This document shows, piece by piece, positions 1 to 7,782 of a DNA stretch of 64,000 bases (its first letter is position 1; each line of letters opens with the position of its first letter). Position numbers and translations under genes: made by a program. The DNA is from Rhizobium tumorigenes (lineage in GTDB: Bacteria > Pseudomonadota > Alphaproteobacteria > Rhizobiales > Rhizobiaceae), in NCBI RefSeq assembly GCF_003240565.2, contig NZ_CP117255.1, positions 310,001-374,000 on the forward strand, given 5' to 3'. The notes under the pieces were generated by a model. The model was not told the origin of the DNA, did not search any database, and saw only the letters and a list, made by a program, of their open reading frames with translations.

Positions 1-2
1 GC

Positions 3-218
3 ACCGGATATTTCGGACTTTACCATTGTCTGCAGCAGTTTCCCGCCGACCGGTGGGACATAAAACTCTGCGGTTTCAGCTGGGAGGGATGGAAGCGCCA
101 CAGCTGGGACGGCGAGCGGCAGTGGGTGGCAAACCACGTTGCCGAGGGCCGGCTCACATTGATCGACTCTTCACCGACGACGAGGCTGCCGCCGCTTTTC
201 AGTTTGGCTTCACTTTGA
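3..218 (+). CDS. Glycosyltransferase, GT29 (sialyltransferase)-like, C-terminal part
   Basis: An open frame enters from the left edge and ends at TGA 216-218, so only the last 71 residues are present. The fragment begins TGYFGLYHCL, which resembles the small-side motif region of GT29 sialyltransferase-fold enzymes. About 33 residues in, it has H-S-W-D-G-E, matching the HxxxxE 'very small' motif that holds the catalytic His in that family. The Trp-rich segment KLCGFSWEGWKRH fits the fold. The gene is followed by a GT25 transferase, a deacetylase and an O-antigen-ligase-like protein, so it probably adds a sugar, perhaps a Kdo-like or sialic-like acid, to a surface polysaccharide. The family call rests on a short fragment and the donor sugar cannot be deduced. 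Confidence 0.6.
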   Translation, partial: TGYFGLYHCLQQFPADRWDIKLCGFSWEGWKRHSWDGERQWVANHVAEGRLTLIDSSPTTRLPPLFSLASL

Positions 219-281
219 CCTAAGGCATCGATCAGATCCATCTTCTAGACCGTCCACGGCCATGAAACCGAGGACGTATCG

Positions 282-1115
282 ATGCACAACGCCTATCACC
301 TGGAACGGCCGCAAAGCTTGGGCCTGCAGAAGCGTGCGACGAGCGTCGAGTCCAGCCTGTCCTTGAAGGTGGAGCCATCTGCAAGGCCGCAGACGATCAA
401 GGCATTCATCGTCCACCTCGGTCGGGCAAAGCAGCGTGCGGGCCAGGTCGAGCGGCTTGTGGAAGCCTTGCCGGTGCCGGCCGAAATCATCGATGCCGTC
501 GATGGCCTCGCTCTCAGCCAGGCCGACAGGGAGCGCGTCTACCATCGCAACCTGCACAAGCCGGCCTATCCCTTCCCGTTGAGCAACTCCGAGATCGCCT
601 GCTTCCTGTCCCACCGGAAAGCCTGGGCGGCCATCGTCGAGCAGGGGCTGGATGCGGGCTTTGTCATCGAGGACGATGTCGAGCTGACTGCAGCTTTCCC
701 GGCAGCTTTTGCGGCTGCCAGCGCATGCCTGACGCCGGGTGCATTCGTCCGCTTTCCGTTCAGGGACAATCGCGAGAGCGGCGAGGAAGTGTTTTCGCAG
801 GATACCGCCCGCGTTATCCGCCCGCAGGTCATCGGCCTCGGCATGGTTGCCCAGCTCGTCAGCCGCGGCGCCGCCATCCGCCTTCTTCAGGCAACGGAAA
901 TATTCGATCGGCCGGTCGACACGATGGTCCAGATGGAGTGGCTTTTGCATCTGTCACCGCTTACGGTGCTGCCGGGTGGCGTTCGCGAGATATCGTCCAC
1001 CCTCGGAGGCACAAGCATGAAGCGCCACAGCACCTTCGCCGAGAAACTGACCCGCGAGGTCATGCGCCCGCTGTACCGCGCCAAGGTGGCATTTCGTTCG
1101 CGATACTTCGTCTGA
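282..1115 (+). CDS. Glycosyltransferase family 25 protein
   Basis: A 277-residue protein of the GT25 family (LOS/LPS galactosyltransferase type). After a variable N-terminal 38 residues, the core starts IKAFIVHLGRAKQR, continues with SEIACFLSHRKAW (about residues 103-115) and has the metal/donor-site acidic motif FVIEDDVE at about 127-134. These are the standard GT25 landmarks. The start has AGGA upstream (GAGGACGTATCG-ATG). The gene sits between a GT29-like enzyme and a polysaccharide deacetylase, 9 bp before the latter, so the three are probably cotranscribed. It likely transfers a hexose onto lipopolysaccharide or capsule at the cytoplasmic face. Donor and acceptor are unknown. Confidence 0.8.
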   Translation: MHNAYHLERPQSLGLQKRATSVESSLSLKVEPSARPQTIKAFIVHLGRAKQRAGQVERLVEALPVPAEIIDAVDGLALSQADRERVYHRNLHKPAYPFPLSNSEIACFLSHRKAWAAIVEQGLDAGFVIEDDVELTAAFPAAFAAASACLTPGAFVRFPFRDNRESGEEVFSQDTARVIRPQVIGLGMVAQLVSRGAAIRLLQATEIFDRPVDTMVQMEWLLHLSPLTVLPGGVREISSTLGGTSMKRHSTFAEKLTREVMRPLYRAKVAFRSRYFV

Positions 1116-1124
1116 GGATCAGGA

Positions 1125-1826
1125 TTGCCCGTTCCCATCCTCACCTACCACCAGATCGCCGTTCCCCCGTCGCGTCGGATACCGTTTCGGAGCATGGCCG
1201 TGCACCCGGATGATTTCCGGCGGCAGATGCATTTGCTGAAACGGCTTGGTTTCCAGGGACTGTCGCTGCGCGAGGCGCTGCCCTACGTCATTGGCAAGAA
1301 GAAGGGTAAGGTCGTCGCCATCACCTTCGACGACAGCTACGCCAACGTTCATGAAAATGCCTTGCCGGTGCTGCGCGACTGCGGATTTACAGCGACGAAT
1401 TTCGTCGTCGCCAATCAGATCGGTGGCCGCAACGAATGGGATATTCCGCTAGGCGTCCCGCCGTCGGCCTGCATGAACCTTGCACAATTGCGCGAATGGA
1501 CGGCGCTCGGCAACGAGATCGGCTCCCACACGATGGATCACGCCCGCCTGCCGGACCTGTCGGCCGAGGACGCGTGGAACCAGATTTTCCTGTCGCGGGT
1601 TGCGCTGGAGGATACGATCGACGACGAAGTCTCCTCCTTCTGCTTTCCCTACGGCGACGAGCGTTCCCTGCATCGCCAACTGGCGATAGAAGCCGGCTAC
1701 AGCGTCGCGACGACGACCTGGCGCCGGCGGGCGGGCAAGTGCGATGATCCTTTCGGGCTGCCGCGGCTGACGATCCGCCGCAACGATTCATGGCTGCATT
1801 TCCTGAAGAAATGTCTTGTTGGCTAA
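1125..1826 (+). CDS. Polysaccharide deacetylase family protein (NodB/CE4 fold)
   Basis: A 233-residue protein with a TTG start preceded by GAGGATCAGGA. CE4 motifs are visible: LTYHQ near the N-terminus, ITFDDSYAN (residues 67-74) with the catalytic and metal-binding Asp pair, SHTMDH (134-139) giving the two metal-ligand His, and FCFPYGD in the C-terminal half. The family removes N- or O-acetyl groups from polysaccharides. There is no signal peptide, so the enzyme may act on lipid-linked or cytoplasmic glycan, or be a short cytoplasmic variant. Its 3' end overlaps the long-form start of the next gene, which fits a polysaccharide-modification operon. Confidence 0.82.
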   Translation: MPVPILTYHQIAVPPSRRIPFRSMAVHPDDFRRQMHLLKRLGFQGLSLREALPYVIGKKKGKVVAITFDDSYANVHENALPVLRDCGFTATNFVVANQIGGRNEWDIPLGVPPSACMNLAQLREWTALGNEIGSHTMDHARLPDLSAEDAWNQIFLSRVALEDTIDDEVSSFCFPYGDERSLHRQLAIEAGYSVATTTWRRRAGKCDDPFGLPRLTIRRNDSWLHFLKKCLVG

Positions 1827-3183
1827 TCGGGGGGGCGTGAGTTTGCCGGGATATGAGGCGCTGAAGCGAAACGCGTTGGAATGGCTTGTCGTCCTGCTAT
1901 GGGTTGTGACCGCATCCGCGACGCTGATCGAGAACGACGCCTATCGCTACAGCGGCGTTCTTCTTTTCGCCTACGGCCTGTATCGCTATCTCGCAATGGC
2001 AGAAAGACCGGCTGTCGGTTTGCCGGCATGGCTCTGCGTCGGATGGGGCAGCTACGCGCTCGGCCGCTTCCTGCTGCAATATCTTCTGGGGACGGGTCAT
2101 CCCGAGGGGGATGGTGAGCTGATGTATGCGATGCCGCTGGCGTTCCCGAGCCTCGGCTTTGCGATGTTCATCGGCTGGCAGCAAATGCAGAAGGTGATCG
2201 CCACCTATTTCGGCGTTGCCCTTGCCACCTTGCTGCTCACCACCCGTTACCGGGCGATCATGGCCGGTGAAACCGTGCGGCCGCTGATCCAGCACAATCA
2301 GATCCACGGAGCGGTATGCTGCGGCGTCATCCTGATCTCCGCCTGCTTCTGGTTCATCCATTGCCGCAAATGCCCGACTGTTTCGAGGCAGTTAAAGACC
2401 TATGCCAGCATCGTCGCGCCACTGGTCGCCATGCTCTGCATCTTCTGCATCTACGGGGCAAAATCCAAGGGCGTCTGGCTGGCGCTCGGCTTTTCCGGCC
2501 CCTTGCTGCTCCTGTCCATCGTCGGCTGGTTTCGCTCGAAGGCCGGACTGGCCTTCATCGGCTGCTTCGTGCTGTTGCTCGCAGCCGGCGGTTACTTCGT
2601 CTGGGGCAATCTGGAGAAAACCGCCGGACCGACCTTCATGGCGACCACGGGGCTCTATCAGGACATTGCTGCCGGAGAGCCGATCGGCAAGGCCGTGGCG
2701 GCCCGTATCGATGATGCGACGACGCCAAGGGCCATGGACGAGCGCCTGCAACTCTGGTCGAACGCCTGGGAACTCGTTGCCAGTGCGCCGCTATTCGGCC
2801 TTGGAAACGCCTGGGAACCGCGCTGGCACAAGACCCACTATACGTCGGTCGACTACAACGCCATGCACAACGGATATCTGGAAATTCTCGTGCGGTATGG
2901 CGCGGTTGGCAGCGTATTTCTGGCTTTCATGGCTGTTGTCATGCTGCTTCAGGTCCAACGTGCCGCAAAGCTCGATCTCGTTCCGCAAGCGGCCTTCCAT
3001 GGCTACCTTCTCGTGCAGATATTCTTTGCCATCACGCTTCTCAGCAACTCCAACAATCGGCTGGCAATTGGTGAAACCATCATCATGCTGAGTTTCACGT
3101 TCGCGTTGGCCTGCAATCTCAGGATCCGTGCCACCGCCACCGCGCCACGCGACGGCATCGTCCTGGCGCCAGCTCGCGCTTAA
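1816..3183 (+). CDS. O-antigen ligase / polysaccharide polymerase-like membrane protein
   Basis: A protein of about 455 residues with about ten hydrophobic segments and a large periplasmic loop in the C-terminal half. The stretch RLQLWSNAWELVASAPLFG followed by HNGYLEILVRYGAVG is characteristic of the O-antigen ligase/Wzy_C domain. The family either ligates undecaprenyl-linked O-chains to lipid A-core or polymerises repeat units. The start is uncertain: TTG 1816 overlaps the upstream deacetylase, but GTG 1837 or TTG 1843 also follow a G-rich stretch that could serve as the ribosome binding site. It is last in the polysaccharide cluster; the next gene is on the other strand. Confidence 0.78.
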   Translation: MLANRGGVSLPGYEALKRNALEWLVVLLWVVTASATLIENDAYRYSGVLLFAYGLYRYLAMAERPAVGLPAWLCVGWGSYALGRFLLQYLLGTGHPEGDGELMYAMPLAFPSLGFAMFIGWQQMQKVIATYFGVALATLLLTTRYRAIMAGETVRPLIQHNQIHGAVCCGVILISACFWFIHCRKCPTVSRQLKTYASIVAPLVAMLCIFCIYGAKSKGVWLALGFSGPLLLLSIVGWFRSKAGLAFIGCFVLLLAAGGYFVWGNLEKTAGPTFMATTGLYQDIAAGEPIGKAVAARIDDATTPRAMDERLQLWSNAWELVASAPLFGLGNAWEPRWHKTHYTSVDYNAMHNGYLEILVRYGAVGSVFLAFMAVVMLLQVQRAAKLDLVPQAAFHGYLLVQIFFAITLLSNSNNRLAIGETIIMLSFTFALACNLRIRATATAPRDGIVLAPARA

Positions 3184-3190
3184 GCCTTAC

Positions 3191-3466
3191 TCAAGCCCAA
3201 CCGCCCATCGCCTGTGCGGCAAGACGAGCCGCGGGGAGGGCAATCATGGCAAGCGGAAGCAAAAACCGAGGGTCCGGTTTGTGGCCAGGAATAAAGCATC
3301 CGACCATGCCGAGGCAAAGCGACAGCCAGAACACCTTCAGTGTGCTGACATCGGCACAGACGAGAAAAGCATGGGAAGCGAAAAACATCGCCGTCCCGCA
3401 GGTAGAGCGCGCAATGATGGCACACGGGTCGTTTGCCATCTCCGTGAATGTTATCTTCGAATGCAT
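3191..3466 (-). CDS. Small hypothetical membrane protein
   Basis: A 91-residue protein with no recognised family. It has at least two hydrophobic segments, around residues 26-55 (AMFFASHAFLVC through LGMVGCFI) and 65-85 (RFLLPLAMIALPAARLA), suggesting a small inner-membrane protein. The gene is supported by a good ribosome binding site (GGGGAG, 7 nt before the ATG). It is convergent with the O-antigen-ligase-like gene, whose stop lies only 7 bp away. Overlapping plus-strand frames lack comparable start signals or protein-like composition. Function is unknown. Confidence 0.55.
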   Translation of the reverse strand: MHSKITFTEMANDPCAIIARSTCGTAMFFASHAFLVCADVSTLKVFWLSLCLGMVGCFIPGHKPDPRFLLPLAMIALPAARLAAQAMGGWA

Positions 3467-3654
3467 GCTGCCGCTCCCCGTCTATACGCTAGCAAAGACG
3501 AAGTCGCCGATCCAGTCGTTCTGCAGCGGTACGTGGAGTTATCGCTTCTCTCGCCGATCGCCGATCGCCAATCCGCTCAGTCGCAGTCAAGGTTGCGGAT
3601 TTGTCATGGAACTGCTCCGACCGATTTCCGTTGAATGGATGACGGGAGATTTAC

Positions 3655-4083
3655 ATGAACAAGACACTTCTCTACGGCGCCACGAAAGTCGATGGTTCCA
3701 CCGCCGTATCAAGCCTGGATATCTACCAATGGAAAAGCCGTGTGCTGGTGATTTTCACGGACACCGACAACACGCGCGGCAGCCGGCAGGAAAACCTGCT
3801 GCTCTCCGACCGGGAGGGACTGCAGGAGCGCGATCTGGTCGTCCTGAAAGTGACGCAAGACAACGTGGTTGCGGTTTTCGGTGATGCCGGCCCGTTGGAG
3901 GCGGACCGTCTCCGGGAAGAACTGGAAGCTCCGGAATCCGGCATCTTTGCCGCGATCCTGATCGGCAAGGACGGCAGCGTCAAACTGCGTGCGGTCGAGC
4001 CCGTCGCCTGCGAGGAACTGTTCGAGATCATCGACGGAATGCCGATGCGCGCCGCCGAGACCACGCGCCAGCAAGATCGCTGA
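3655..4083 (+). CDS. DUF4174 domain-containing protein
   Basis: A 142-residue protein preceded by GGGAG. The segment DIYQWKSRVLVIFTDT, followed by a helix ending in a hydrophobic beta strand (RDLVVLKVTQDNVVAVFG) and FAAILIGKDGSVKLR, matches the DUF4174 family, a thioredoxin-like fold lacking the CxxC pair that is common in Alphaproteobacteria. No signal peptide is seen. It is followed 33 bp later by a small proline-rich protein. Biochemical function is unknown. Confidence 0.7.
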   Translation: MNKTLLYGATKVDGSTAVSSLDIYQWKSRVLVIFTDTDNTRGSRQENLLLSDREGLQERDLVVLKVTQDNVVAVFGDAGPLEADRLREELEAPESGIFAAILIGKDGSVKLRAVEPVACEELFEIIDGMPMRAAETTRQQDR

Positions 4084-4116
4084 TTTCCAATCCGCACCCC
4101 TGTGAAAGGAGCACCA

Positions 4117-4272
4117 ATGTCTCAGCCCCTGAAGCCAGAAGAACAGCCCCCGATGCCGGCGCCGGGATGGACGCCTGTTCCGCCCATCGGCGAGCCAGAA
4201 CCTGACACCCTGCCGGACGAGGTGCCGCTGCCCAATCCAGACGAGAACGACGATCCGCCGATGCAGGTGTAA
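4117..4272 (+). CDS. Small proline-rich hypothetical protein
   Basis: A 51-residue reading frame starting at ATG 4117 and ending at TAA 4270, preceded by a strong ribosome binding site (AAAGGAGCACCA-ATG). About one residue in three is proline and the rest is largely acidic, with segments such as PEEQPPMPAPGW and DTLPDEVPLPNPDENDDPP. It is therefore expected to be disordered, cytoplasmic and acidic. The composition and the ribosome site argue that it is genuine despite its size. Its stop faces that of the LysR gene 9 bp away. No function can be assigned. Confidence 0.6.
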   Translation: MSQPLKPEEQPPMPAPGWTPVPPIGEPEPDTLPDEVPLPNPDENDDPPMQV

Positions 4273-4281
4273 TCCGGCTCG

Positions 4282-5163
4282 TCAGAGAAACATGCCCCTT
4301 TCGTCGGTGACCAGTTCCTGAAGATAGTCAACGACGGTCCGGACGCGTATCAGGTCGCGTGCGGACTCGTGATAGGTCGTCCAGTAGGCCCGGCGTATGC
4401 TGGCATCCGGCAGAATCTGAATCAATTCCGGATATTGGCGGGCAATGTAGTCGTGGAGGATACCCACCCCTGCGCCAGAACGCACCGCTTCGGTCTGGCC
4501 GATCGCGGTCGATATCTCGAACGATGCATCCCAATTGCGCATTACCTCGTTGGTGAAGGCGAGGGACGCGGTGAAGATCAGATCCTCGACGTAGCCGATC
4601 CGGAGATGCGATTTCAGGGCGTCCACGCTGCCTGGCACTCCGGCGCGGTCGAGATAGGCCTGCGAGGCATAGAGTCCGAGCGAATAGTCGGTGAGTTTCG
4701 CCGATATCAGGCGGCCTTGCTCCGGTCGCTCCAGCGTGATCGCGATGTCGGCCTCGCGCTGCGAGAGGGAGAACGAGCGCGGCACGGGGACAAGCTGGAT
4801 GCGCAATTCCGGATGCCGCGCAATGAGCCTGCCGAGCCTCGGTGCCAAGAACGAGACGCCGAAACCGTCGGGTGCGCCGATCCGCACCGTGCCAGCCACC
4901 GTGCTGTCGAGATGCCCAACGCTTGCCTGCGCACGCAGCATCTCGGCCTCCATCCTCTCCGCAGCATTCAGGAAGATTTCACCTTCGGCCGTCAGTTCGC
5001 AACCGTTGGTCCGGCGCACCAGCAGCCGCGTCTTCAGCCGCTGCTCGAGCGTCGTCACCCGGCGGCTCAGCGTTGCGTGGTTGACGCCAAGCCGTTTCGA
5101 CGCGGCGAGGATCTGCCCAGTCCGGGCGACGGCGAGAAACATGCGAACGTCGTCCCAGTCCAT
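4282..5163 (-). CDS. LysR-family transcriptional regulator
   Basis: A 293-residue LysR regulator. The N-terminal winged helix-turn-helix (DVRMFLAVARTGQILAASK, then NHATLSRRVTTLEQRL, residues 5-45) is followed by a substrate-binding domain beginning VRIGAPDGFGVSFLAPRL. It is divergent from the methylmalonate-semialdehyde dehydrogenase gene, with 118 bp between start codons, and a TGCACAA/TTGTGCA inverted repeat lies in that gap. LysR proteins usually control the divergent neighbour and themselves, so control of valine/myo-inositol breakdown is a reasonable inference. The effector is unknown. Confidence 0.88.
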   Translation of the reverse strand: MDWDDVRMFLAVARTGQILAASKRLGVNHATLSRRVTTLEQRLKTRLLVRRTNGCELTAEGEIFLNAAERMEAEMLRAQASVGHLDSTVAGTVRIGAPDGFGVSFLAPRLGRLIARHPELRIQLVPVPRSFSLSQREADIAITLERPEQGRLISAKLTDYSLGLYASQAYLDRAGVPGSVDALKSHLRIGYVEDLIFTASLAFTNEVMRNWDASFEISTAIGQTEAVRSGAGVGILHDYIARQYPELIQILPDASIRRAYWTTYHESARDLIRVRTVVDYLQELVTDERGMFL

Positions 5164-5184
5164 GATCGACCTTATGTCTATTTA

Positions 5185-5223
5185 TGCACAACAGTTGATT
5201 ACAGCAGCGCATTGATTTGTGCA
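5185..5223. promoter_or_regulatory. Inverted repeat in LysR/mmsA intergenic region (candidate operator)
   Basis: TGCACAA at 5185-5191 and its exact complement TTGTGCA at 5217-5223 are separated by 25 bp between the divergent LysR and mmsA genes. The position and symmetry fit a LysR-type operator or a pair of half-sites, but the arms do not follow the minimal T-N11-A layout closely. Binding by the adjacent LysR protein is inferred. Confidence 0.4.
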
Positions 5224-5281
5224 AATTGAAGTGCGAATGTCGGCCATCGCAAAACCAAGAGAAACCAGGGTAGGAGGCACT

Positions 5282-6778
5282 ATGCGCGAGATCGGTCATT
5301 TCATCGGCGGCAAGGCCGTAGCCGGCACTAGCGGCCGCACTAACAATATCTTCAATCCGGCCACCGGCGAGATCCAGGCGACCGTCGCGCTGGCAAGCGT
5401 CGAGGAGATGCGCGCCGCCGTTGCCAACGCCAAGGCAGCCCAGCCGAAATGGGCTGCCACCAACCCGCAGCGCCGCGCCCGCGTCTTCTTCAAGTTTGTC
5501 GAACTGCTCAACAAGCACATGGATGAACTGGCCGAACTGCTGTCGCGCGAACACGGCAAGACCATCGAGGATTCCAAGGGCGACATCATTCGTGGCCTCG
5601 AAGTCTGCGAGTTCGTATGCGGCATCCCGCACCTGCAGAAGGGTGAGTTCACCGAGGGCGCAGGTCCGGCCATCGACATGTATTCCATGCGCCAGGCCGT
5701 CGGTATCGGCGCCGGCATCACGCCGTTCAATTTCCCGGCCATGATCCCGATGTGGATGTTTGCGCCAGCCATCGCTTGTGGCAACGCCTTCATCCTGAAG
5801 CCCTCGGAGCGCGATCCGTCCGTGCCGATGCGTCTGGCCGAACTCATGATCGAAGCCGGTCTGCCGGCCGGCATCCTCAACGTCGTCAACGGTGACAAGG
5901 GCGCGGTCGACGCCATCCTCACCGATCCCGACATCGGCGCGATCTCCTTCGTCGGCTCTACGCCGATTGCTCGCTATGTCTACGGCACGGCAGCGATGAA
6001 CGGCAAGCGGGCGCAGTGCTTCGGCGGTGCCAAGAACCACATGATCATCATGCCCGACGCCGATCTCGACCAGGCTGCGAACGCCCTGATGGGCGCCGGC
6101 TACGGCTCGGCCGGCGAACGCTGCATGGCAATCTCGGTCGCCGTCCCGGTCGGCGAGGAGACAGCCGACCGGCTAATCGCCAAGCTGACACCGATGGTCG
6201 AAGCCCTGCGCATCGGCCCCTACACAGACGAAAAGGCTGATCTCGGCCCGCTCGTCACCAAGGAAGCCCAGACCCGCGTCACCGGCCTGATCGATCGCGG
6301 TGTGGAAGAGGGCGCCAAGCTCGTGGTCGATGGCCGCGGCTTCAAGCTGCAGGGCTATGAAGACGGCTATTTCGTCGGCGGCTGCCTGTTCGACAACGTC
6401 ACGCCGGACATGGACATCTACAAGACCGAAATCTTCGGGCCGGTTCTCTCGGTCGTGCGCGCCAAGAACTACGAGGAAGCGCTCGAACTGCCGATGAAGC
6501 ATGAGTATGGCAACGGCGTCGCCATCTATACCCGCGACGGCGATGCTGCCCGCGACTTCGCCTCGCGCATCAATATCGGCATGATCGGCATCAACGTGCC
6601 GATCCCGGTGCCGCTTGCCTACCACTCCTTCGGCGGCTGGAAGGCATCGAGCTTCGGCGACCTCAACCAGCACGGCTCGGACTCGATCAAGTTCTGGACC
6701 AAGACCAAGACGATCACCGCCCGCTGGCCATCCGGCATCAAGGATGGAGCCGAATTCGTCATGCCGACGATGAAGTAA
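5282..6778 (+). CDS. mmsA: CoA-acylating methylmalonate-semialdehyde dehydrogenase
   Basis: A 498-residue aldehyde dehydrogenase that converts methylmalonate or malonate semialdehyde plus CoA and NAD to propionyl- or acetyl-CoA, in valine and inositol catabolism. Start ATG 5282 is chosen because TAGGAGG lies 5 nt upstream; earlier in-frame starts lack this. Landmarks are ITPFNFPAMIPMWM (147-160), ILKPSERDPS (171-180), FVGSTPIA (223-230) and the catalytic cysteine in AGERCMAIS (Cys281), the form typical of MMSDH rather than other aldehyde dehydrogenases. It stands alone, divergent from a LysR regulator, and ends at a hairpin terminator. Confidence 0.93.
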   Translation: MREIGHFIGGKAVAGTSGRTNNIFNPATGEIQATVALASVEEMRAAVANAKAAQPKWAATNPQRRARVFFKFVELLNKHMDELAELLSREHGKTIEDSKGDIIRGLEVCEFVCGIPHLQKGEFTEGAGPAIDMYSMRQAVGIGAGITPFNFPAMIPMWMFAPAIACGNAFILKPSERDPSVPMRLAELMIEAGLPAGILNVVNGDKGAVDAILTDPDIGAISFVGSTPIARYVYGTAAMNGKRAQCFGGAKNHMIIMPDADLDQAANALMGAGYGSAGERCMAISVAVPVGEETADRLIAKLTPMVEALRIGPYTDEKADLGPLVTKEAQTRVTGLIDRGVEEGAKLVVDGRGFKLQGYEDGYFVGGCLFDNVTPDMDIYKTEIFGPVLSVVRAKNYEEALELPMKHEYGNGVAIYTRDGDAARDFASRINIGMIGINVPIPVPLAYHSFGGWKASSFGDLNQHGSDSIKFWTKTKTITARWPSGIKDGAEFVMPTMK

Positions 6779-6803
6779 AAGTCTTCAACTGATCGACAAA
6801 CCG

Positions 6804-6828
6804 ACGGGCTCCCATCAAGGGAGCCCGT
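6804..6828 (+). terminator. Terminator hairpin after mmsA
   Basis: A perfect 10-bp stem (ACGGGCTCCC at 6804-6813 with GGGAGCCCGT at 6819-6828) and 5-nt loop lie 25 bp past the mmsA stop. There is only a weak T-rich tail, so termination may be incomplete. Confidence 0.65.
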
Positions 6829-6888
6829 TGACGTTGAGAGCAGATGATGAAAACGAGTAAACGTGAACGAAAATTTCATCTTTTGGAA

Positions 6889-6917
6889 TTGTTCAAAACT
6901 ACCGTTGGTCCTATATA
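6889..6917 (+). promoter_or_regulatory. Probable rirA promoter
   Basis: TTGTTC (6889-6894) and TATATA (6912-6917) are spaced 17 bp apart, a good match to a housekeeping-sigma promoter, and end 31 bp before the rirA start. No obvious operator overlaps it by eye. Confidence 0.5.
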
Positions 6918-6948
6918 CCTCCTTGAGGCTTTGATTCAGGAGACTGGC

Positions 6949-7437
6949 ATGCGTTTGACCAAACAGACCAACTACGCGGTTCGCATGCTGATGTACTGCG
7001 CTGCCAACGAAGGCTACCTCAGCCGTATCCCTGAAATCGCCAAGGCCTATGGCGTTTCCGAGCTTTTCCTCTTCAAGATCCTGCAGCCGCTGACCAAGGC
7101 CGGCCTCATAGATACCGTGCGTGGTCGAAACGGCGGCGTGCGTCTCGGTCGTGCAGCCGACAAGATCAGCCTTTTCGATGTCGTCAAGGTAACCGAGGAC
7201 AGCTTTGCAATGGCCGAATGCTTCGAGGAGGGCGCTGTCGAATGCCCATTGGTCGATAGCTGCGGCCTGAACTCCGCGTTGCGCAAGGCCCTCAATGCCT
7301 TTTTCGACGTGCTGGCTGACTATTCGATCGACGATCTCGTCAAGGCCCGACCGCAGATCAACTTCCTGCTCGGCATCACCGATCGCGACCACAACGCCCT
7401 GAACAAGCGCATCGCCATCGCCGCCCCGGCAGCCTGA
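6949..7437 (+). CDS. rirA: Rrf2-family iron-responsive regulator RirA
   Basis: A 162-residue Rrf2-family regulator starting MRLTKQTNYAVRMLMYCA, with CAGGAG upstream; a longer in-frame start at 6844 is rejected because it adds a non-conserved tail and overlaps the promoter. The winged helix-turn-helix occupies about residues 1-65. Three cysteines, C91, C99 and C105 (in AECFEEGAVECPLVDSC), are the Fe-S ligands described for rhizobial RirA. RirA replaces Fur as the iron-sensing repressor in rhizobia: with its cluster intact it represses iron-uptake genes. It lies upstream of the dipeptide/ALA permease operon, an arrangement I recall from Rhizobium. Confidence 0.93.
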   Translation: MRLTKQTNYAVRMLMYCAANEGYLSRIPEIAKAYGVSELFLFKILQPLTKAGLIDTVRGRNGGVRLGRAADKISLFDVVKVTEDSFAMAECFEEGAVECPLVDSCGLNSALRKALNAFFDVLADYSIDDLVKARPQINFLLGITDRDHNALNKRIAIAAPAA

Positions 7438-7782
7438 AGCGCGGTCCGTCGAAAGCGGTTCGGCTTCAGCGCATCCACAGCCGGTAATACTCTCCATTTT
7501 TTCAATTCGTGATCGCGGAGGCTACAGCCGCGACGGTCGGCTTTGCGCGTTAAAATTCTGGAGCCGGACTCCGCGCAACGCGCAAATCGAGGCTACTCCA
7601 ACGGTAAACTCGCTGGATTTCCGTCACATTCCCAAAACTCTCGAGAAACTTGACCGTCTGGAAAATTTTTAGTTGCGGCATGTTGCTTTCACTCGTCAAA
7701 TATCGTTCCATCTGCCGTCTTTGCGGATTGTACTCCGGGAAATACACAACTTCGAATAATAACAAATTTGGGAAACGGCATC
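7438..7782. other. Intergenic region rirA-dppA with a stem-loop
   Basis: This 345-bp gap holds no convincing gene. It contains a perfect 10-bp inverted repeat (TTTGCGCGTT 7542-7551, AACGCGCAAA 7577-7586) with a small nested stem (GGAG 7560-7563, CTCC 7569-7572) in the loop. The last 100 bp before dppA are AT-rich and must carry its promoter, but I cannot assign -35 and -10 boxes with confidence. Confidence 0.5.

Noticed and set aside
3246..3884. Plus-strand frame across the small membrane protein and the DUF4174 start
   Set aside because: It is a shadow; the minus-strand and downstream genes have better start signals and composition.
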